This document shows positions 8,604-15,553 of a stretch of DNA of 64,000 nucleotides, one piece after another. This DNA comes from an uncultured Caldimonas sp. (GTDB taxonomy: Bacteria > Pseudomonadota > Gammaproteobacteria > Burkholderiales > Burkholderiaceae). The position numbers and the translations under genes were made by a program. Numbering within the stretch: position 1 is the stretch's first letter; each line of letters opens with the position of its first letter. The stretch lies in assembly GCF_946480305.1 (NCBI RefSeq), contig NZ_CAMLJQ010000014.1, positions 1 to 64,000 of the forward strand. The letters are read 5' to 3'. The notes beneath the pieces were generated by a model. It made no database searches, was not told the origin of the DNA, and saw only the letters and a program-made list of their open reading frames with translations.

Positions 8604-8813
8604 TCATCCGCCCTGACCCTTCCCCGCGAACAACGGCCATTGGTCGCCGACGTACTTCTCGGCGGCCTCGCGCACCACCCAGGCCACGGAAACCTTCTTT
8701 TCCCTGGCGATGCGCTCTAGCATCGCGTACAGCTCGGGCGGGAAGCTGACCGAGGCCCGGGGCATTCTCGGTTCGCCGCTTGGCTTCGTCGCGTGCTTGC
8801 CGCTGGCCGCCAT
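8604..8813 (-). CDS. ribbon-helix-helix regulator of the restriction operon
   Basis: This 69-aa protein contains a CopG/Arc-type ribbon-helix-helix: a short strand (PRASVSF), a helix (PELYAMLERIAREKK), a turn (VSV) and a second helix (AWVVREAAEKYV). Such proteins bind DNA as dimers on short repeated sites. It is the first gene of the minus-strand operon and probably controls its expression, playing the part a C protein plays in other R-M systems. I chose the ATG at 8813; an upstream frame extension to 8993 is biased and runs through the promoter region. Direct repeats overlap the likely -10 just upstream, which supports autoregulation. Confidence 0.75.
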   Translation of the reverse strand: MAASGKHATKPSGEPRMPRASVSFPPELYAMLERIAREKKVSVAWVVREAAEKYVGDQWPLFAGKGQGG

Positions 8814-8830
8814 GTTGTCTCCCGTGTTGA

Positions 8831-8866
8831 GTGCACCACTGTACACCACCGAGGTGCAGCGACCAA
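8831..8866 (-). promoter_or_regulatory. candidate promoter and RHH operator of the restriction operon
   Basis: On the minus strand TTGGTC (8861-8866) and TACAGT (8838-8843) are 17 bp apart and could be -35 and -10. On the plus strand two 10-mers in tandem, GTGCACCACT (8831-8840) and GTACACCACC (8841-8850), match at 8 of 10 positions, and an inverted GGTGCA lies at 8853-8858. Repeats of this size and phase suit a ribbon-helix-helix repressor. Binding by the adjacent gene product is inferred. Confidence 0.5.
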
Positions 8867-8875
8867 CAGGATTTG

Positions 8876-9121
8876 CTAGGCGCGGGTTTGTCGCCAGTCG
8901 CGAGCGTCCCACACCCAACCCGGGAGGGCCTCCAGCGCCGCCACTTCGCGGGCATCGTGGTATTGCCTGCGGCGTCGCTGCTCCGCAGCCCAAATGCCCA
9001 GCTTAAACCCGTCGCCCGACACAAAGCTGCGCGGCGGCAGGGCATGACCGTGCTCCTTGGCATAGGCGACCAAGCGCTGATAGTTTTTCATCCAGTTGTC
9101 GTGGTTGCGGACATTCGCCAT
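8876..9121 (-). CDS. orphan helicase-associated (HA) domain protein
   Basis: The 81-aa product is essentially one helicase-associated domain, with a spaced aromatic pattern: NYQRLVAYAKEHGHALPP, LGIWAAEQRRRR, LEALPGWVWD. In other bacteria and phages this domain repeats at the C terminus of SF2 helicases. Here it stands alone with an ATG at 9121 (an alternative at 9154), just upstream of the RHH gene on the same strand. It could be a remnant of a decayed helicase gene or a small stand-alone DNA-binding protein. No catalytic domain is nearby on this side. Confidence 0.5.
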   Translation of the reverse strand: MANVRNHDNWMKNYQRLVAYAKEHGHALPPRSFVSGDGFKLGIWAAEQRRRRQYHDAREVAALEALPGWVWDARDWRQTRA

Positions 9122-9154
9122 GGAGCTTGGGAGGAAGCCTGTGAGCAACGCCAA

Positions 9155-9551
9155 TTATCTCAGGCCTCCCGGCGCCACCCGTCGGGCCCGATCTGGTGAC
9201 GCAAGACAGCTTGACTCCCAGCGTGGCGCATGCGCGCCGTACTAGGAGCACAAGCCGCCCCCCCCCCCTTTTGACGATTGCAGCGACATTCACCACTGCA
9301 GATACTTAAACGCAGAATTACAAAGCCTGCGAACACCATTAATGCGTATTCGCACGAGCTGGGTTGGGTCTGCGCGCGCGTAGTTTGAAGGTGGCGCGCA
9401 AAGAGGGGACGACAATTTCGCATAGTTCTTCGACGTCTCGTCACGTCAGAGCCAACCTGTCCGATCTCATCACAAAGCCGGCAGCGGCAGAAGTGACGCG
9501 ACGATGCCTTAGAGCATCTTCTCTGTCCGGCTGCCGAGCGAGCAGACCGGA
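9155..9551. other. non-coding junction between defence island and ICE core
   Basis: I see no gene with support here. The stretch separates minus-strand defence genes from the plus-strand ICE core. It contains a run of eleven C at 9258-9268 followed by TTTT. No inverted repeats or transposase remnants that would mark an insertion are visible. Short frames on both strands have biased, domain-free translations. Confidence 0.4.
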
Positions 9552-9557
9552 GTGGAG

Positions 9558-10283
9558 ATGCCGAGGAACAACGACCTTCACCTTCCAAAAACCTACTACC
9601 GCCCCATCGAAGCGGCCATCAGATGGACGGGGCTCGAGCGCTTTGAGTCTCAGATTCTCTCCGCGCTCGGAAACCGTAGCCATCCGACGACGGACGACTT
9701 CCCACGATGGCCGATGCTGTACGTGAACACCGAGCGAATACTCGATGGCATGCGGCATGGGGACTTGCCGTTCGGCCGCGGAGTGATCGCCTGCAGCGAC
9801 CTCTCGTTGATCCATGACGCGGACGTCACCGTCCGGCATGTCGATCTTCGCGCATGGATGATCCGCTACTACCCTGACCAGAAACCGTCGTTCCTGTTCG
9901 ACGAGTTCGAGCGAAGTCTGCACCCCGCAATCTGCATGGAGAACGTGCAGGCACTGATGGCCGACCGAGAGGCCCTTCAGCTTCGCGTCGCCGCATACGA
10001 AGAGGAACTGGCCTGCCTTCGCAATGTACTGAAGCGCCAACCTCAGAACGATGGCCCCCTCGGCCCCCGCAGCGAGACCACCTACCTCAACATCATTGGT
10101 GCGATGCAGAAGCTACTGCTCGGCACCACGCCCTCCGGTTCACCCAACTCTCTGTTCCGAACCACGGATTCGCTGATCGAGGCCTTGGTGGCGCACCACA
10201 GTGGTCTGCCTGGCATCAGCGAACGCACGCTCTGGACCAAGCTCGCAGCCGCGCGCAAACAGATCGAGACGGCGTCGCGCTGA
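9558..10283 (+). CDS. conserved ICE protein of unknown function
   Basis: This 241-aa soluble protein often precedes the alpA-parA genes in related elements; I recall it only as a hypothetical, sometimes misannotated as a receptor kinase. Residues around 130-165 (QALMADREALQLRVAAYEEE) are likely coiled coil. The C-terminal 70 residues carry a TTYLNIIGAMQKLL helix and an ISERTLWTKLAAARKQI helix that recur in this family and resemble a small helical DNA-binding tail. I chose the ATG at 9558 with GGAG upstream; a GTG at 9552 would add two residues. It has no signal peptide and no enzyme motif. Its place upstream of the control operon hints at a regulatory role. Confidence 0.6.
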   Translation: MPRNNDLHLPKTYYRPIEAAIRWTGLERFESQILSALGNRSHPTTDDFPRWPMLYVNTERILDGMRHGDLPFGRGVIACSDLSLIHDADVTVRHVDLRAWMIRYYPDQKPSFLFDEFERSLHPAICMENVQALMADREALQLRVAAYEEELACLRNVLKRQPQNDGPLGPRSETTYLNIIGAMQKLLLGTTPSGSPNSLFRTTDSLIEALVAHHSGLPGISERTLWTKLAAARKQIETASR

Positions 10284-10318
10284 TCTGCAATTGCAGACGA
10301 CGGGTCTGCAGTTGCAAT
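10284..10318. promoter_or_regulatory. twin palindromic operator upstream of alpA
   Basis: A perfect 14-bp palindrome TCTGCAATTGCAGA (10284-10297) is followed 21 bp later, start to start, by a near copy TCTGCAGTTGCAAT (10305-10318). The 21-bp spacing is two helical turns, as for dimers bound side by side. A possible -35 TTGCAA (10312-10317) overlaps the second site and a weak -10 TTCTAT (10335-10340) lies 17 bp further. This is probably the control site of the alpA-parA operon; the bound regulator is unknown. Confidence 0.6.
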
Positions 10319-10392
10319 GACTTTTGCTGCGATGTTCTATTGAATACGAGGCACGTCCAACAGCGCCGAAACGCGCGCAAAGGGAATGCTTC

Positions 10393-10605
10393 ATGTCATC
10401 GCACACATCCACCGCCGCCGCCAGCCGCCGCATCCTCCGCCGCGCGGAGGTCGAAGCCCGCACCGGTTTCAAGCGCGCCCACATCTACAACCTGATGAAG
10501 GAAGGCAAGTTTCCCAAGGCCAAACGCCTCGGGGTGCGCGCCGTCGGCTGGGATTCGGAGGAAATCGAGCAGTGGATTGCCGACCGCCTGGGCCAGACGG
10601 CTTAA
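10393..10605 (+). CDS. alpA: AlpA-family DNA-binding regulator
   Basis: The 70-aa protein has the AlpA/MerR-like winged helix pattern: RRAEVEARTGFKRAHIYNLMKEGKFPKA, then VGWDSEEIEQWIADRL. AlpA proteins are transcription activators of mobile elements or excisionase-like accessory proteins. I start it at the ATG at 10393 because the frame upstream is outside the domain. It is the first gene of the ICE control operon, followed 19 nt later by parA, and sits behind a twin palindromic operator. In ICEclc the equivalent promoter is the bistability control point, as far as I recall. Confidence 0.8.
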   Translation: MSSHTSTAAASRRILRRAEVEARTGFKRAHIYNLMKEGKFPKAKRLGVRAVGWDSEEIEQWIADRLGQTA

Positions 10606-10624
10606 CCCCGCGGCGGAGCAAGCC

Positions 10625-11476
10625 ATGCACGTGGTCTCCATCATCTCCACCAAGGGCGGCGTGGGCAAGACGACGACGGCCGCCAACCTCGGCGGGTTCA
10701 TCGCGGATGCCGGCCTGCGCGTTCTGCTCCTGGATCTCGACAGTCAACCGACGCTTTCGAGCTACTACCACCTGAGCCACCGCGCCGAATGCGGCATCTA
10801 CGAGCTGCTGGCCTTCAATGAGCGCGACCTCAGCCGGCTGGCATCGCGCACCGGCGTCGACGGGCTCGATGTCGTGCTCTCGAACGACACGCAGGGCCAG
10901 TTGAACACACTGCTGCTGCATGCGCCGGACGGTCGCCTGCGCCTGCGCAACCTGCTGCCGACCTTCGAGTCGCACTACGACTTGATGCTGATCGACACCC
11001 AGGGCGCGCGCAGCGTCATGCTCGAAATGGCTGTCCTCTCGTCAGCCGTCGCGCTGTCCCCCGTCGCGCCGGAGATCCTGTCGGCTCGCGAGCTGCGCCG
11101 CGGGACGTTGCAACTGCTCGACGACATCGCCCCATACCGCCACCTCGGCATCACGCCACCGCCATTGCACCTGCTGATCAACCGGGTCCATCCGGTTTCG
11201 TCGAACGCTCGCGTGGTGCGTGAAGCGCTGAGGCAGATGTTCGAGGACCACCACAGCGTCCGCGTTCTCGACACGGAACTACCGGCCCTCGAAGCCTATG
11301 CGCGAGCCGCCACGCTGGGCGTTCCAGTGCACCGCATCGAGCGACGACGGCCGAGCGGACGCACGGCTCCCGCCGCTCTGGAGTCCATCCGTGCCCTGGC
11401 CAGCGAGTTGTTTCCGGCCTGGAAGGACCGCTTTGACTACGTGACCGGGAGGGCGCGCCATGCGGCATGCGCGTGA
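10625..11476 (+). CDS. parA: ParA/Soj partition ATPase
   Basis: This 283-aa deviant Walker-type ATPase starts MHVVSIISTKGGVGKTT, with the signature lysine at 10 and the Walker A threonines at 16-17. LLLDLDSQPT is the switch region and LMLIDTQGA the Walker B region. ParA proteins position DNA using ATP-dependent nucleoid binding together with ParB. In ICEclc, parA acts with the small overlapping gene shi in arresting division of transfer-competent cells; I infer the same pairing here from gene order. I chose the ATG at 10625, 19 nt after alpA, since the protein then begins at the conserved strand. Confidence 0.92.
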   Translation: MHVVSIISTKGGVGKTTTAANLGGFIADAGLRVLLLDLDSQPTLSSYYHLSHRAECGIYELLAFNERDLSRLASRTGVDGLDVVLSNDTQGQLNTLLLHAPDGRLRLRNLLPTFESHYDLMLIDTQGARSVMLEMAVLSSAVALSPVAPEILSARELRRGTLQLLDDIAPYRHLGITPPPLHLLINRVHPVSSNARVVREALRQMFEDHHSVRVLDTELPALEAYARAATLGVPVHRIERRRPSGRTAPAALESIRALASELFPAWKDRFDYVTGRARHAACA

Positions 11477-11702
11477 GCTGCACCGCGGCCACAAGCGCCT
11501 GCGGCCGTTGATCGAGTACGCGTTGAGCGAAGGCTGGGAGGTCAGCCGCACCGCAGGCGGGCACCTGAAGTTCGTCAAGCCCGGCATGCCGCCCATCTAC
11601 ACCAGCTCGACGCCGCGCGATCAACGTTCAGTGCTCAATGCCCGAGCCCGGTTCAGCCGGGCCGGAGCGACGCTGGAAGCCGAGGAGTCCGAACGTGAGT
11701 GA
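11460..11702 (+). CDS. small HicA-like/Shi-like protein
   Basis: The 80-aa product has the HicA double-stranded RNA-binding-like pattern, with GWEVSRTAGGHLKFVKPG including the central GGH, then IYTSSTPRD. HicA toxins use that histidine to cut mRNA. The gene overlaps the end of parA by 17 nt and the GTG start of parB by 8 nt. In ICEclc a small gene at the same place, shi, works with parA to stop host division. This protein may be that homologue rather than a toxin-antitoxin toxin, since no HicB antitoxin gene follows. Function is inferred from position and fold pattern. Confidence 0.65.
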   Translation: MRHARELHRGHKRLRPLIEYALSEGWEVSRTAGGHLKFVKPGMPPIYTSSTPRDQRSVLNARARFSRAGATLEAEESERE

Positions 11703-13269
11703 GCTGACACCGCAGGCCATGGTGGACAAGCTGATGACGGATGGGTTCGCTCGCAACGGCCCTGCAGCGAGTGCGACCACCGATCCCCTGGTCGACACCC
11801 CCATGGTGCTGACGCTGGACCAGCTGCGGCCCTACGACCACGACCCGCGACTGACGCGCAACCCGCTGTACGAGGAGATCAAGGCCTCGATCCGGGAACG
11901 CAACCTCGACTCGCCGCCGGCCGTCACACGGCGCCCTGGAGAGACCACGTACATCATCCGCAACGGGGGCAACACGCGCCTGGCCGTCCTGCGCGAGCTG
12001 TGGGCGGAAACCCGCGACGAGCGCTTCTTCCGCATCCTCTGCCTGTTCCGCCCCTGGTCCCCGCGTGGCGAAATCGTGGCTCTCACTGGGCATCTGGCGG
12101 AGAACGAGCTGCACGGCGGACTCAGCTTCATCGAGCGAGCCCTCGGCGTCGAAAAAGCCCGGGAGCTGTACGAACAAGAAACCGGGCAGACGCTCTCCCA
12201 ATCGGAGCTGGCGCGCCGACTGACGGCCGATGGCTTTCCGATCAAGCAACCGCATATCAGCCGGATGCAGGAGGCAGTCCAGCATCTGCTGCCGGCCATT
12301 CCGAATGCGTTGTACGGCGGACTTGGACGCAAACAGGTCGAACGCCTGTCCTTCCTGCGTCGGGCCTGCGAGCGCGTGTGGGATCAACGGTGCACACGCG
12401 GCCTCGATGAGTTCCAGGAGCTGTTCCAGGACGTGGTGTCGGCCTTCGACGGAGCGGCCGAAGCGTTCTCCTATGAGCGCGTGCAGGATGAACTCGTCGG
12501 CCGAATATCCGAGGAGCTCGCCATCGACTACGACGTGCTGTGCCTCGAAGTGCTCACCGACGAAACTCGACATGAGGCATTGAGCAATCCCCAGCCTCCT
12601 GTGGCCCGTGAGCCTGTGGTTGCGGTTCAGCATTCCCCGACCCCTGCCGCATCTCCCCCTGTCGCAGTCCCATCGACGCAGCTCGGACGGCCCCTGCCCG
12701 GCACACCCGCACCGCGCGAGGAGTCTCCGACCGGAGACTCGGCAGCCCAGCCACTCGGTCCGTCACCGCCCGCCCCTGACCGGCTGCAAGCCATTCGCGG
12801 ACTTGTCGTCGACAGTCTGGACGAGGCGAGCGACGCCGAGCCGGATACGACACGCTTTCCTGTGGGCGTCGATGGCCTCTATCCAATCTCCGACATCTGG
12901 TCCATCGACGTGAGCATTGACGCACCCGAACACCTGCGGGTGCACCTCGGGCAGCTCGCACGGGAAGTCGCGGCCGAGACGGGCTGCGTCGACCAGGTAC
13001 AGGACACCGACAACGGATTGGGGTTCAGGTGCGTCGCGGAACCGACTGCCGCTGCCCTGCCGCGAGGCTCTGCGGCCCTGTTGTCGCTTCTCGAAGCACT
13101 GTCGTCGAGCGATGGTTCGTCCCTGGGGGCATTTCTGGTCGGTGACTGTCACCGCGGAAGTCCGGATCGCCTGAGTGACGCGGCCCTGCTCAAACTGTTC
13201 CGACTGATACGCCTTGCGAGACGACTGGTGGACCAGGACCAGGCCGCCCTCGCCTCCATCGAGCCCTGA
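11695..13269 (+). CDS. ParB-family protein of the ICE control operon
   Basis: This 524-aa protein of the PFGI-1-class ParB family has an N-terminal ParB-like domain with NGGNTRLAVLRELW, then AENELHGGLSFIERALG and an HTH (QSELARRLTADGFPIKQPHISRMQ in two parts). A long Pro/Ala-rich linker near residues 310-375 leads to a separate C-terminal domain. I choose GTG at 11695, which overlaps the previous stop; the upstream ATG at 11638 lies deep in the previous gene. In ICEclc, as I recall, a ParB-domain protein (BisD) and a DUF2857 protein (BisC) form an FlhDC-like master activator of transfer genes. The next gene is a DUF2857 gene, so this pair may do the same. Confidence 0.82.
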   Translation: MSELTPQAMVDKLMTDGFARNGPAASATTDPLVDTPMVLTLDQLRPYDHDPRLTRNPLYEEIKASIRERNLDSPPAVTRRPGETTYIIRNGGNTRLAVLRELWAETRDERFFRILCLFRPWSPRGEIVALTGHLAENELHGGLSFIERALGVEKARELYEQETGQTLSQSELARRLTADGFPIKQPHISRMQEAVQHLLPAIPNALYGGLGRKQVERLSFLRRACERVWDQRCTRGLDEFQELFQDVVSAFDGAAEAFSYERVQDELVGRISEELAIDYDVLCLEVLTDETRHEALSNPQPPVAREPVVAVQHSPTPAASPPVAVPSTQLGRPLPGTPAPREESPTGDSAAQPLGPSPPAPDRLQAIRGLVVDSLDEASDAEPDTTRFPVGVDGLYPISDIWSIDVSIDAPEHLRVHLGQLAREVAAETGCVDQVQDTDNGLGFRCVAEPTAAALPRGSAALLSLLEALSSSDGSSLGAFLVGDCHRGSPDRLSDAALLKLFRLIRLARRLVDQDQAALASIEP

Positions 13270-13284
13270 CCCCGGAGGACCGCG

Positions 13285-13845
13285 ATGTCGGCACCGCATC
13301 CTCTGAACCAGGCCGTCATCGCCCAGGCCCTGCACGACCTGCGCAACGGTCAGTTGCGGCGTTGCAAGGCCATGGGCTTTGGTGAGCAGGACCTGGAAGC
13401 GCTCAAGCACCCCGCCCTGGTCAGTGTCCTGGTCAATGCCAGCGTCTCGTGGTGCTCCGTCAAGGTGAACCGAGAAGTCCTGCAGCGGCTGCTCAGCCAG
13501 GTGCAAGACGTCGAGAAGGACATCGCCACGGTCGACCGCATGCTGCGCCTGGGCGCCAGCACCGAGATGGTCAGCAAGTTCTATGGCCTCACTCACCAGG
13601 AGGTCGCCTTGCGTCGCGACGTGCTCGGCTTGCCCAAGCGCAAAGGTCGTCATCCTGTGCTGACCGAAGCACAGGACGCCGCCCTGTGGCAACGCTGGAA
13701 GCCGCTGCGGCAGGCGCAGGCCATCGCGTTGGACAACGACATGGCCATGATGTCGCTTTCCCTCGATCTGGCCGAGGAGTTCGCGCTTCCCGCGTCGGTG
13801 GTGTGGGCGACGATCCGGTGCTGGATCAGCCAGGGTCTGGTGTAG
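13285..13845 (+). CDS. DUF2857 protein, possible BisC-like activator subunit
   Basis: This 186-aa soluble protein matches the DUF2857 pattern found in ICE control operons. It is largely helical, with VSKFYGLTHQEVALRRDVLGLPKRKGRHP near residues 95-125 resembling an HTH followed by a basic segment. It starts 15 nt after parB with GGAGG upstream and ends 3 nt before the replication gene. Known relatives act with a ParB-domain partner to switch on element transfer genes. That role is transferred from ICEclc by gene order and not shown by the sequence alone. Confidence 0.75.
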   Translation: MSAPHPLNQAVIAQALHDLRNGQLRRCKAMGFGEQDLEALKHPALVSVLVNASVSWCSVKVNREVLQRLLSQVQDVEKDIATVDRMLRLGASTEMVSKFYGLTHQEVALRRDVLGLPKRKGRHPVLTEAQDAALWQRWKPLRQAQAIALDNDMAMMSLSLDLAEEFALPASVVWATIRCWISQGLV

Positions 13846-13848
13846 CCC

Positions 13849-15057
13849 ATGCAAGCTCGAGATGGGCCGGCGCCGCTGTCGGCACTGCTCGACCAGGCAG
13901 TACAAGACATTCCCTGCGCTGCATCGGCGACCGAGCGCGGCGACGGCTTCCTGTTCAGCGGCAATCGTCACGAGACCGTTCCCCGTCGGCTGTTCCTCGA
14001 CACCCGGCTGACGCCGCTGGAGCGCAACGCCTGGCAGATCTTCCGGCTGCTGCTCAACCACGATGGCGTCACGGCGTTTCCGACGTACGACGCGCTGCAG
14101 CCGTACCTGGCCTCCATGCCATGCGGTGCCAAGGCCTCCCACGAGACGATCGCCAGGACGCTGACCGTGCTGCGGCTGACCCGTTGGCTCAGCCTGGTGC
14201 GCCGGCGCCGGGACCGCAAGACCGGCAGGATCCTGGGCAACCTGTACGTGCTCCATGACGAGCCGCTGACGCCCTACGAGGCCATCCAGCTCGATCCCGA
14301 GTACCTCGGCCTGGCCGGCCGTGCGATCGAGCACAGCAGCCGCTCAGTGCAGATCGTCGGCATCCACGCCCTGCAGGAAATCGCCGACGACCCGATGCTC
14401 AAGGGACGCGTGCTGCCGAGCCGGGTGCAGGTGTTGATCGAACGACTGGCACAGCGCGACCCGCTCGACGCGCAAAGTTGTCCACAGCAAGACGCCGTTC
14501 GCGAATCCGAAGAAGGGCCGACGAGCCGTCTTCGGATTCGTGAAACGCCCTCTTCGGAATCCGAAGCAGGCCGCAAACCCGCGCCGCAGCGCTCGGTTCG
14601 GAATCCGAAGCAGGTCGGTACAGCACGTAGTAGTAAGGTATTAAGAGTACGTACTACCGAGACAGAAACAGAAAAGAGGGAGCCAGAGCCGAGGGCGATC
14701 GGGCCACCTGCGCATCTGCGTTTGCCCGAACGCTTTGAAGGATTGAAGGAGGCGCAGCAGTCGGCAGCCCTCGTCGCGCTGCAGCCGCTCGATGCGCCGC
14801 AGCAGCAGGCCGTTCTGGACGAGTGGGACGCGCGCTGCTCGACCAGCGGGGTGCGTAGTCCCGCCGCCTACCTGCTCGGGATCATCCAGAAGGCCCTGCA
14901 CGGCGAGTTCACGGCATGGGCAGCGCAGCGTGAGCTGGAAGTGGCACAGCCGCCGCCTCCACCACCCGCGTCGGCGCGTGAGCCCTACACGGCGCCCGAC
15001 CCTGAGTTCGTGCGCCGCCATATCGCGCAACTGAAGGATCGGATGCGGCGGCGATAG
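13849..15057 (+). CDS. STY4528-type island replication protein
   Basis: This 402-aa protein resembles the STY4528 family of genomic-island replication proteins. The N-terminal half has a winged-helix-like part (LTPLERNAWQIFRLLLNHDG, then HETIARTLTVLRLTRWLSL and a basic RRRRDRKTG). The middle, residues 205-285, is low complexity and rich in Ser, Glu, Arg and Thr. The C-terminal part is a compact helical domain (FEGLKEAQQSAALVAL, AAYLLGIIQKALHG). DNA repeats at 14501-14616 and a DnaA-box-like site fall exactly in the low-complexity part, so the gene may contain its own origin. Initiator function is inferred from family and location. Confidence 0.68.
   Translation: MQARDGPAPLSALLDQAVQDIPCAASATERGDGFLFSGNRHETVPRRLFLDTRLTPLERNAWQIFRLLLNHDGVTAFPTYDALQPYLASMPCGAKASHETIARTLTVLRLTRWLSLVRRRRDRKTGRILGNLYVLHDEPLTPYEAIQLDPEYLGLAGRAIEHSSRSVQIVGIHALQEIADDPMLKGRVLPSRVQVLIERLAQRDPLDAQSCPQQDAVRESEEGPTSRLRIRETPSSESEAGRKPAPQRSVRNPKQVGTARSSKVLRVRTTETETEKREPEPRAIGPPAHLRLPERFEGLKEAQQSAALVALQPLDAPQQQAVLDEWDARCSTSGVRSPAAYLLGIIQKALHGEFTAWAAQRELEVAQPPPPPPASAREPYTAPDPEFVRRHIAQLKDRMRRR
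14478..14680 (+). repeat. iteron-like repeats and DnaA-box inside the replication gene
   Basis: TTGTCCACA (14478-14486) differs from the DnaA box consensus at one position. It is followed by four copies of the core GAATCCGAAG: direct at 14503-14512, inverted as CTTCGGATTCG at 14530-14540, and direct at 14557-14566 and 14601-14610. The last two lie within extended palindromes (CTTCGGAATCCGAAG at 14552-14566). The last three copies are phased at 22 and 44 bp. An A/T-richer segment with GTAGTA and TACTAC arms follows at 14627-14657. This layout resembles a small replication origin. It is coding DNA as well, which is unusual. Confidence 0.55.
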
Positions 15058-15084
15058 GCTGGGCGCGCTCGGTGGACCTCCGCA

Positions 15085-15109
15085 GAAACTATGCCCCGGG
15101 CATAGTTTC
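15085..15109. repeat. 25-bp palindrome, copy 1
   Basis: A perfect inverted repeat with 12-bp arms, GAAACTATGCCC and GGGCATAGTTTC, surrounds a single C. It is the first of three related copies in the 496-bp non-coding stretch between the replication gene and the PFL_4669-family operon. It probably binds a dimeric regulator of that operon. Confidence 0.7.
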
Positions 15110-15238
15110 CAGGCTTGTCTGCCGAGTTCCACTCGCCACGCGCAGGGGACGATTCAGCGCCACGCTATCGCATCGGTGGGTGGCTGATGCAACGTCACCG
15201 CCGATCGCGGGGCGCAGTTCGTTGAGTGGACTTCTGTA

Positions 15239-15263
15239 GAAACTATCCCCCCGGTATAGATTC
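15239..15263. repeat. 25-bp palindrome, copy 2
   Basis: A degenerate copy of the same element, with arms GAAACTATCCCC and CGGTATAGATTC around C. It lies 154 bp after copy 1. The flanking sequence before it (GTGGACTTCTGTA) also resembles that before copy 1 (GTGGACCTCCGCA), so the repeat unit is longer than the palindrome. Confidence 0.6.
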
Positions 15264-15375
15264 CATGGACGTCCACACGATGATGGCACGTGGTACTGGC
15301 TCGACACGCGCACCGGACAACCCGGCGGTTGCCATGCCGCAAGCCGCGCCCTGCCACGGTCTATGGAACACGGTG

Positions 15376-15400
15376 GAATCTATGCCCCGGGGATAGTTTC
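15376..15400. repeat. 25-bp palindrome, copy 3
   Basis: The third copy has arms GAATCTATGCCC and GGGGATAGTTTC around C and lies 137 bp after copy 2. It is 153 bp upstream of the next start codon, a sensible place for an activator or operator site. Together the three copies occupy a long regulatory region in which I see no gene. Confidence 0.65.
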
Positions 15401-15553
15401 CAAGCTGTTCCAGAACGATGAACAGGGCAACGAAGCGCTTGGGCTTCCAGCCTCGTCCGTTGCAAACAGGCTGCCCCACATTGCCTTTTGAAGACTGACA
15501 TCCTTCCAGGCGGCGCCGATCCTGCCGGTCCCTGCACCTCCACAAGGACCGAC

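Noticed and set aside
11460..11702. HicAB toxin-antitoxin module
   Set aside because: No HicB-like gene follows; the gene overlaps parA and parB and fits the Shi position of the ICE control operon better.
12763..14334. 523-aa minus-strand open frame
   Set aside because: Antisense to parB, DUF2857 and replication genes that have clear domains and start signals.
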